From Channallabes apus (Eukaryota; Chordata; Actinopteri; Siluriformes; Clariidae), in contig CM060121.1 in the NCBI GenBank assembly GCA_030522415.1, positions 7,442,476 to 7,506,475 of the forward strand: a DNA stretch of 64,000 nt, read 5' to 3'. The position numbers and the translations under genes were made by a program. Positions 57,240 to 64,000 of this stretch are shown piece after piece; position 1 is the first letter of the stretch; each line of letters opens with the position of its first letter. The notes under the pieces are model-generated. The model was not told the DNA's origin, searched no databases, and worked only from the letters and a program-made list of their open reading frames with translations.

Positions 57240-60200
57240 GTACCCCCCTCCCCAGAACCGGCCTCTCGGGAGGGGCGAGGGCGACCTGTGGTTACCCCAG
57301 TCCTGTGTGGCCGGAGCCGACTGACCCGAAGGGCGTCCCGGGGGTCGAGGAGCCGGGCGATCCGGCCGTTCTTGGTGGAATGTGGTGATTAACTCACGGG
57401 TTAGGATGTCTTTGGCCGGAAACCAGCTCCTCTCCTCCGGGCCGTACCCCTCCCAGTCCACGAGGTACTGAAGAGCCCCTTTCCTCCTCCGTGAGTCCAA
57501 GAGTTTGGTTACCTTGAAGGCCGGGGTGCCCTCGATCTCCACGGCCCCAGGGAGCGAGGGCGCAGCCCTGCCCTCGTCCAGGGGTCCCCGGACCACTGGC
57601 CTTAGAAGGGAGACATGAAAGACAGGGTTGATACGCATATGAGAGGGTAATTTTAACTTATAAGAGACAGAGTTGATTTGTGACATAATGACAAAGGGGC
57701 CTATGTAACGGGGTGTGAGCTTACGGCATGGGAGGTGAAGGTTGAGGTCCCGTGTCGAGAGCCACACCCGATCGCCTACCTTGAACGGCGGTCCTTCCTT
57801 CCTTTGTCTATCGGCATATTTTTTAAATCGAATAATTGCCTGGGAGATGTGAGTGTGCGCATCTTCCCAGACTTTTTCCGCTCTTTTGAACCACGTATCC
57901 ACCGCGGGTACTTCGGTGGGCATGGTGTCCCAGGGACAGAGCGGGGGTTGGTAGCCTAGCACGCACTGAAAGGGCGTTAGACCGGTAGTGGAATGGGTTA
58001 ACGAGTTTTGTGCATACTCTGCCCAAAGCAGCCAGCTGGCCCATTCGTGTTGTCGACTGCTACAGTATGCCCGCAGATACCTCCCCAGTTCTTGGACAGT
58101 CCGCTCTGCCTGCCCATTAGACTCGGGATGATAGCCTGACGTTAGACTAACTGTGGTCCCCAACTTCTGGAAAAAAGCTTTCCAGACTTTGGCGATAAAT
58201 TGGGGACCACGATCGGACACAATATCCTCGGGCATGCCGTAGTGGCGAAACACTGCTGAAAATAGGGCTTCTGTCACCTGGGTAGCAGAGGGGAGAGAAC
58301 CAAATGGTACAAACCGACACCCCTTAGAAAACCTGTCTACAATCACCAAAACCGTCGTGTACCCTTGGGACACCGGCAGGTCCGTGACGAAGTCGACCGC
58401 AATGTGTGACCACGGCCGATTCAGTGTCGGTAGGGGCATTAGTTTTCCAACGGGTAGGCTACGAGGTGTTTTCGATGTGGCGCATACCACGCAAGAAGAA
58501 ACCACTCTTCGCACGGTTTCCCTCATTCCCGGCCACCAGTATTTATGAGCGATGTTTTGAAGAGTGCGTGTTATTCCGGGGTGTCCGGATGCCACACTCG
58601 TGTGAGCGGTACCCACGACATCCTCCCGTAGCGCCTCGGGGACATAGACTCTGCTCGGAGGGCACCCGGGGGGCACAGGGTCTGTCTGCACCCGCCGGGC
58701 GATCTCCGCGTCCCACTCCCACGTCACCGGGGCGACCACGAGAGGTGCGGGGAGAATCGGCTCAGGTTCGAAGGAGGGGGAGACCGCTGAGTAGCGGCGT
58801 GACAATGCATCGGCCTTTTTGTTTTTTGATCCGGCCCGGTAGGTGATATGGAAGTGAAACCGTGTGAAGAACAACGCCCACCGGGCTTGTCGTGGGTTTA
58901 GCCTTTTAGCTTGTTGGATGTATTCAAGATTGCGGTGATCGGTGTACACAATAAATGGGTATTTAGCTCCCTCTAGCCAATGTCGCCATTCCTCTAACGC
59001 CGCTTTCACCGCGAGCAGTTCTCGATTGCCGATATCATAATTTTGCTCGGCTGACGTCAGTTTCCTCGAAAAAAAAGCACAGGGATGAAGTTTCTCGGGT
59101 TTCCCATAGCGCTGAGACAGGACCGCCCCTAACCCCACCTCGGAGGCGTCTACCTCGACGATGAATGGCTTCTCGGGATCCGGAAGCCGTAAAACTGGTG
59201 CAGTTGTAAACGCCCGTTTTAAGGTGTTGAAAGCATTCTCCGCTTCCGCGGAGAGCGCCTTCAACTTCGTGGGTTTCCCCTTCAGCATGGTGGTGAGGGG
59301 CGTGGTTATGGAGCTAAAGTTACGAATAAAGCGCCTATAGAAGTTGGCAAACCCGAGAAAGCTCTGGAACGCCTTTACTGACCGTGGCACCGGCCATTGT
59401 GTTACCGCCTTTACCTTGGCTGTCTCCATCTCGACCCCCCGTGGTCCTATACGGTAGCCGAGAAATGCGATCTCCTTTTTATGGAACTCGCATTTCTCCG
59501 CCTTCGCATAGAGCCCGTGTGCGCGTAGCCGACGAAGGACGGCGATTACTTGAGCGACGTGCTCTGAATATGACCGCGAGTATATTAGAATATCATCCAA
59601 ATATACTATCAAATGTCGGTTCAACATATCCCGAAACACGTCGTTCATGAACCCCTGAAACACCGCAGGCGCGTTTACCAGCCCATATGACATGACATTG
59701 TACTGATAATGACCAGATGAGGTGCTAAACGCGGTCTTCCACTCGTCACCCTTACGCACACGAACGAGATTATATGCGCTGCGGAGATCGAGTTTTGTGA
59801 AGATGGAGGCGCCGCGGAGCTGGTCGATAGCGGCCGGGACCAGTGGCAGTGGGTGCTTGTACTTTACTGTCACGGCATTGAGTCCTCTATAATCAATGCA
59901 CGGGCGAAGGCCCCCGCCTTTTTTTTCAATAAAAAAGAAGCCAGCCGATGCGGGTGACGTGGATCTGCTAATGAGCCCCTGCCTGAGAGCCTCGTCCACG
60001 TACTCCTCCATTGCCCTGGTTTCGTCCAGTGACAATGGATAAATACGTGCATAAGGCGGTGCTTTCCCCGGCAGGAGCTCAATGGCACAATCCCACGGAC
60101 GATGGGGAGGAAGTCTCGCTGCTGCCCTAACGCTAAACACATCCTGAAACTTCGCATACACTGGGGGCACACTAGTGGACACCTTACCGGTCGGGCTTTC

Positions 60201-61559
60201 AATGGTCGTGGTTTGGACCACCAACGTGGGTGGTGTACATGTGTGCGCGCATCTTCGAGACCATGAGATGATACGAGGGTTGGCCCAATCGAAATTTGGA
60301 TTGTGCAGGCTGAGCCAGGGGAGACCCAGCACGACGGAAGGATCAGCCTGAGAAATTACAAAAAATTTTATTTCTTCAGAGTGACCGGGGAAAGTTAATC
60401 GAAGGGGCGCGGACATTGCTTTCAACGGCGAGTGTTTTAACTTGTTGCCATCCAGTGCTTTGACTGTTATCGGGTGCGGAAGCTTCGACACGGGAGCTCG
60501 CAGCGCAGAAAGCAGAGATGCAGAGATGAGATTGCCGGCCGATCCCGAATCTATTAAAAGAGAAACAGACAAGGTAGTGTTATCAAACGTTAAGGTGGCA
60601 GGTAAACAAAAAGGTGTAGGAGTGCGGAGTGGGGTGTTATCAGTTACATTCAACAACAGGCAGGCGCTGATTTTGTGCCCGTCCCTCCCACAGTACAGAC
60701 ACAGCCCCGCCCTTATCCTTCTGGCACGTTCCGCGGCGGTGAGATGTGAGGCTCCGATCTCCATGTCATTCGTCGAGGGCTCCTCCCGACCAGGTGGCAG
60801 CGGCTGGGGGGCGTGTCCTTTACCGACGGCTTCAGATCGCCTCAACGGGCGGGGTGGTGGACGCCGGTGTTGTTGGCGCAGGTGCTGATCAAGCTTGATG
60901 GCGAGGGCGATGTTGTCCTCCAGACTGAGCTCGACGTCCCGGCATGCCAGCTCCAGCTGGATCTCGGCGCTCAGCCCGTCTCGGAATCGAGCCAGCAGGC
61001 TCTTTTCACACCACCCACTCTCAGCCGCGAGGACCTGGAACCGTACGGCGTAGTCGGATACAGGACCCTGCCCTTGTCGAATTTTCAGCAGCTGCTGCTC
61101 ACCTGATCGGCCTTGGTCCGGGTGGTCGAAGACGGCGCGAAGCGCCTCGACGAACCGGTGATACCACGTGATGGTAGGTCCCCCTGCACTCCATACTGCT
61201 GTGGCCCACTCCAGGGCTTGCCCGGTTAGGTGCTGAGTGAGAAAACTTACTTTCTGTTGCTCTGACATGTTCGGAAAGTCCGTTAGATAGAGTTCACATG
61301 CTAACAAAAATCTTCGACACCCCTCGGGGTCTCCTCCGTACCGTTCGGGAGGCGTGGGGCGCGGGGCTGTCGGCGCCGGTGGTTGCGGTGGAGATGCAGG
61401 AGGAGAGCGGGAGGTCGCCAGCTGAGAAACGCTGCAGGCGAGATCATGCACCGCCCAGGCTAGTGTTCCGATCTCCTGTTGCTGCTCGCGCAGGTAACGG
61501 TGGAACCGCACGCTGTCTTCAGGCAGAGGGACTCCTGCTGCGTCCCGTTCATCTGTCAT
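57159..61559 (-). CDS. Ty3/gypsy chromovirus Gag-Pol polyprotein
   Basis: A single intact 1466-residue frame encoding the whole retrotransposon machinery for RNA packaging, cDNA synthesis and integration. Residue positions are approximate: capsid-like Gag 70-230; CCHC zinc knuckle C287-C290-H295-C300; aspartic protease DSG at 337-339; reverse transcriptase about 495-700 with FTKLDL (D591) and YLDD 653-656; RNase H about 795-920 with D804, E847, D874; integrase with H986, H993, C1023, C1026, then D1056, D1116, E1152 (D-D35-E); GPY/F module with GPF at 1287-1289; chromodomain about 1346-1397 (YLVDWEGYG, RSWFP). Gag and Pol are in one frame with no shift site. The first Met lies in the last bases of the 5' LTR and the next Met is residue 98, so the early start is needed for a full Gag. 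The stop lies in the 3' LTR. All catalytic residues seem present, so it may be active. Confidence 0.97.
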   Translation of the reverse strand: MTDERDAAGVPLPEDSVRFHRYLREQQQEIGTLAWAVHDLACSVSQLATSRSPPASPPQPPAPTAPRPTPPERYGGDPEGCRRFLLACELYLTDFPNMSEQQKVSFLTQHLTGQALEWATAVWSAGGPTITWYHRFVEALRAVFDHPDQGRSGEQQLLKIRQGQGPVSDYAVRFQVLAAESGWCEKSLLARFRDGLSAEIQLELACRDVELSLEDNIALAIKLDQHLRQQHRRPPPRPLRRSEAVGKGHAPQPLPPGREEPSTNDMEIGASHLTAAERARRIRAGLCLYCGRDGHKISACLLLNVTDNTPLRTPTPFCLPATLTFDNTTLSVSLLIDSGSAGNLISASLLSALRAPVSKLPHPITVKALDGNKLKHSPLKAMSAPLRLTFPGHSEEIKFFVISQADPSVVLGLPWLSLHNPNFDWANPRIISWSRRCAHTCTPPTLVVQTTTIESPTGKVSTSVPPVYAKFQDVFSVRAAARLPPHRPWDCAIELLPGKAPPYARIYPLSLDETRAMEEYVDEALRQGLISRSTSPASAGFFFIEKKGGGLRPCIDYRGLNAVTVKYKHPLPLVPAAIDQLRGASIFTKLDLRSAYNLVRVRKGDEWKTAFSTSSGHYQYNVMSYGLVNAPAVFQGFMNDVFRDMLNRHLIVYLDDILIYSRSYSEHVAQVIAVLRRLRAHGLYAKAEKCEFHKKEIAFLGYRIGPRGVEMETAKVKAVTQWPVPRSVKAFQSFLGFANFYRRFIRNFSSITTPLTTMLKGKPTKLKALSAEAENAFNTLKRAFTTAPVLRLPDPEKPFIVEVDASEVGLGAVLSQRYGKPEKLHPCAFFSRKLTSAEQNYDIGNRELLAVKAALEEWRHWLEGAKYPFIVYTDHRNLEYIQQAKRLNPRQARWALFFTRFHFHITYRAGSKNKKADALSRRYSAVSPSFEPEPILPAPLVVAPVTWEWDAEIARRVQTDPVPPGCPPSRVYVPEALREDVVGTAHTSVASGHPGITRTLQNIAHKYWWPGMRETVRRVVSSCVVCATSKTPRSLPVGKLMPLPTLNRPWSHIAVDFVTDLPVSQGYTTVLVIVDRFSKGCRFVPFGSLPSATQVTEALFSAVFRHYGMPEDIVSDRGPQFIAKVWKAFFQKLGTTVSLTSGYHPESNGQAERTVQELGRYLRAYCSSRQHEWASWLLWAEYAQNSLTHSTTGLTPFQCVLGYQPPLCPWDTMPTEVPAVDTWFKRAEKVWEDAHTHISQAIIRFKKYADRQRKEGPPFKVGDRVWLSTRDLNLHLPCRKLTPRYIGPFVIMSQINSVSYKLKLPSHMRINPVFHVSLLRPVVRGPLDEGRAAPSLPGAVEIEGTPAFKVTKLLDSRRRKGALQYLVDWEGYGPEERSWFPAKDILTRELITTFHQERPDRPAPRPPGRPSGQSAPATQDWGNHRSPSPLPRGRFWGGGYCNIGASAAQGNKIWVSGLLSRHFVPT
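57242..57253 (-). other. polypurine tract
   Basis: On the minus strand GGGGAGGGGGG is followed by TAC and then the TGTAACA start of the 3' LTR. This is the expected primer site for second-strand DNA synthesis. It also lies inside the gag-pol frame, coding part of RGRFWGGGY. Confidence 0.85.
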
Positions 61560-62150
61560 GATTAGCTGTGTGCAGAAAGGTGGACGAGACGCAGGAGAAT
61601 GTAATGAACTCGTTTTTTTTATTAACTTAGTCGTTTTATGAACTCCTCGTTCAACTCAAAGTCTCTCTCTTTTGTAATTCAGTTCAAACAAATAAACAAA
61701 ACCAAACGCACACAAAACAAACCCCAAGCCTACCACACACTCCCTGTGTGGGTAGCCCCCCGAAGTCCCACTTGTCCCTCGGACGCGCGTCAGGTCCAAA
61801 AACTGCCTGATGCGGTTTCCAGGCGCACTTTGCTGAGCGCGACAGGTGCGCTTCCTGGAGTCCGGTGATCGGGCTGACTTAGCGCTGTGAGGGAGAGACG
61901 ACAGCACTTTTAGCGAGGAAAGAAACACAGACCGTGACAAACACACACAGACACACAACTGTGAACGGACGAGACGCTATGGGCTCGACCGGCTTAAATA
62001 GAGACACATTAGGATAGGACACAGGTGTAGGTGTTCTTGTGATTAGGGAGACATACCAACGTTGACACACTAGGTGGGGACAAAGTGTCGGCTCAGTAAT
62101 CCGGAGACCCAGATCTTATTTCCCTGGGCCGCGGAGGCACCGATGTTACA
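61554..62150 (-). repeat. 5' LTR of Ty3/gypsy chromovirus
   Basis: The 597-bp LTR begins TGTAACATCGG and ends CATGACA on the minus strand. It is nearly identical to the 3' LTR and followed on the plus strand by TCATT (62151-62155), matching the 5-bp duplication at 56637-56641. It contains the putative promoter, the R region and the gag-pol start codon (61557-61559). A 100-codon sense frame (61958-61656) is open in both LTR copies, with one residue differing. Confidence 0.97.
61993..62000 (-). promoter_or_regulatory. TATA-like box of the LTR promoter
   Basis: TATTTAAG on the minus strand, about 150 bases into the LTR. It predicts a transcription start around 61960-61970 and an R region ending near the AATAAA at 61618-61623. 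There is no other strong TATA-like word in the LTR. The position is inferred from sequence only. Confidence 0.5.
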
Positions 62151-62151
62151 T

Positions 62152-62449
62152 CATTGAGAAAACATATTTTTCTTTTTTGACACCAGCATTATATTAGCCC
62201 AACATATATTTCTTTTTTCCAACAACTATTTTCAGGATTTATTTTTTACAGTGTGGGCTCATATTAATGCACAGCTAAAGAAAATCTTTTTAGATTGTAG
62301 TTTTCAGACGAACATCTATGACACATTTAAAGCACACAAAAGCTGAATCCACAATTCTTATACATTAACAAATTTTTAACTAGAAATTGTGACCCCATCC
62401 ACTTTTTCCTTGAAATCTGTGGAAAATGCTTCAGGTGATGGCATAGGTG
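62152..62449. other. flank of LTR element; possible transposon end
   Basis: The TTTTTTACAGTG at 62240-62251 is the inverse of the CACTGTAAAAAA at 55171. No coding signal before about 62450. Confidence 0.4.
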
Positions 62450-63870
62450 AACCATCCTCTGATGTACAGCCAGATTGTAGTGTTGATGCCCCAAAGACCT
62501 TCCTAATGAAATTGAACACACATTTGCAGAGGCTTTGTTAAAGTTAGAACATTTAATCCATGTACCAAGCACCGCAATTAATGACTTTTTGCTAGAGCTT
62601 TACCATTTAACTGGTGCTCTATTGAGTTCTGGTTGAGACTTTTCAAAACCACAAGCTCCAGGTTGACAGAGGAGTCATAGTGGAAATAAACACTTCTCTG
62701 TGCACAGGCAGTCCAATAAATAAAGCCATAGAGAAAGGTTCTGCATATCAGAGTAAGCAGTATTACAAGGCCAACTTTAAATGTTGTTGAACCAGTAGAA
62801 TATATTTTGGATACTAAAGAGAACAAAACCTTCCAGTATGTCCCCATTCTTAAATCACTGCAGGTGCTGTTGTGTAAGAAGGATATTGTGGACAAGATTT
62901 ATAATGAAACTCAAAGGGAAACCGAGACTGCAAACAAAATTGTGTACAAATATTATAGGGATGGTCTTTATTTTAGGCAGAACAGTTTCTTCTCAGGGCA
63001 AGAGTTAAGACTTTCTATTAGGTTGTATGTCTATGACTTTGAGGTTCGCAACCCTCTATGGTCTGCAACCCTCTAGTAGATTGTGTCTGTTGAACAATGT
63101 CTCAAATTACTGATATCAAAGAAATACATCACCTTGGATAAAATTAACAATTCAATTCCATTCTACATTTCCCATACAGTGGACAGACAAAACAAATAAG
63201 CCTTATGTTTTGCCACAAAATTGGAGTTTGTTAAGGTTGCTCCCATTTCTAATTGGGCATAAGATTCCTGAGAATGATCCAGTATGGCAGGTCTTGTTGG
63301 ACCTAAAGCAGATTGTTGAGCTTGTGGTTACCCCAGTCCAGAACATAGACAATGGTATCAAGAGATGTTTCCAAATGAAAGACTGTTGCCCAAACACCAT
63401 TATTTAGAATAGGTTGTTTGAGCCTCTCGTGAGACTTTGGACCATCAAAACACAGTTTCTTTAAAAAAGCCAGTTGAAAAAAAAAAGCAGTGAAACATCA
63501 GTTTATTATTGGGTACCACTTGTCATCCCCAAGTATTGATATACTATTACTCTACTGTCTCATTAGATTTCTTGAAGGAGGAGCTAGCTCAAGCTTTTAA
63601 ACAGAGAGATCCTGATCTATTTGAAATAAACCTGGCAAAACATGTATGGAGCAAGGGAATAAACTACAGAACAGGCTTGGTACACTAGTTGCTCATAGGT
63701 CTGAAGGTGGCTTGCCTGAATTTGGAGAAATCTGTCAAATATGTATTTTGCATCAGAGACTGTTTTTTGTTTTGAAGCTACTGTGTGGTAGCTGTGAATC
63801 GTATAGTGAGCATTATGGAGACTTTGAGCTGACTCAAATTCAAAATTCAAATTCAAATTTTATTTGTCAC
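62450..63870 (+). pseudogene. broken multicopy transposase-like gene of fish
   Basis: Plus-strand translation gives consecutive pieces of one protein type: VEPVEYILDTKENKTFQYVP then ILKSLQVLLCKKDIVDKIY; YYRDGLYFRQNSFFSGQELR then LSIRLYVYDFEVRNPLW; after a gap NWSLLRLLPFLIGHKIPEND with LDLKQIVELVV; and finally GLPEFGEICQICILH with LFFVLKLL. I know this arrangement as a widespread uncharacterised multicopy gene family in cyprinid and other fish genomes, probably carried by a DNA transposon, but cannot name the superfamily. Stops (for example after 63073) and missing middle parts show it is a pseudogene. Confidence 0.65.
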
Positions 63871-64000
63871 ATACACAGTCATACACAGTACGATATGCAG
63901 TGAAATGCTTATACGACTGCCAGTGACCTTAAAGAGTAGTAAAAGCGTATACATAAGAAATAATAAGAAATAACTCCATCTCCGGCACGAGAACTAACCC

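Noticed and set aside
58406..61561. Several plus-strand frames of 60-148 codons opposite gag-pol
   Set aside because: They are antisense shadows of the intact GC-rich polyprotein frame; no start context or domains.

Overview
This window looks like teleost fish nuclear DNA, mostly intergenic or intronic. It is AT-rich, dense in dinucleotide microsatellites, and packed with repeat families typical of ray-finned fish: Ty3/gypsy chromovirus, DIRS, L2-like LINEs, tRNA-headed SINEs, hAT, Tc1/mariner, Tigger-like and Harbinger-like elements. I recognise no host protein-coding exon and no bacterial-type gene. An otophysan such as a catfish is plausible from the repeat mix, but that is only an inference.

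Layout. 0-8 kb: microsatellite-rich unique DNA with pieces of Tigger-like and hAT elements and a truncated SINE. 8.9-10 kb: a decayed Ty3/gypsy pol fragment. 11.4-12.6 kb: a LINE 3' end split by a non-autonomous hAT. 13-15 kb: SINE copies and trinucleotide arrays. 16.4-19.1 kb: two non-autonomous hAT elements with perfect 8-bp target duplications. 20.6-22.2 kb: an L2-like LINE. 22.5-27.2 kb: mariner remnants, a LINE-tailed SINE and a full tRNA-headed SINE. 28.0-31.6 kb: a rearranged DIRS-type tyrosine-recombinase retrotransposon with inverted terminal repeats and an internal complementary region. 32.0-33.0 kb: a Tigger-like element. 35.7-36.1 kb: a detached DIRS terminus. 36.6-39.6 kb: a LINE fragment and a SINE. 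41.7-42.1 kb and 47.8-48.0 kb: two different tandem arrays with periods divisible by three. 46.1-46.5 kb: a foldback MITE. 48.3-49.4 kb: a Harbinger-like MITE inside a mariner remnant. 54.1-54.5 kb: a LINE 3' end.

The only intact gene is at 56.6-62.2 kb: a complete minus-strand Ty3/gypsy chromovirus with two nearly identical 598/597-bp LTRs, a 5-bp target duplication (TCATT) and one uninterrupted 1466-codon gag-pol frame. Capsid region, zinc knuckle, protease, reverse transcriptase, RNase H, integrase and chromodomain all carry their key residues. The frame starts inside the 5' LTR and stops inside the 3' LTR. To its right lies a broken transposase-like multicopy gene (62.45-63.87 kb).

The most notable items are the LTR-to-LTR reading frame with no recognisable tRNA primer site, the DIRS element with a tandemly multiplied recombinase segment and a chimeric detached end, and the 36-bp and 33-bp arrays. 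All comparisons were made by eye and no database search was run.
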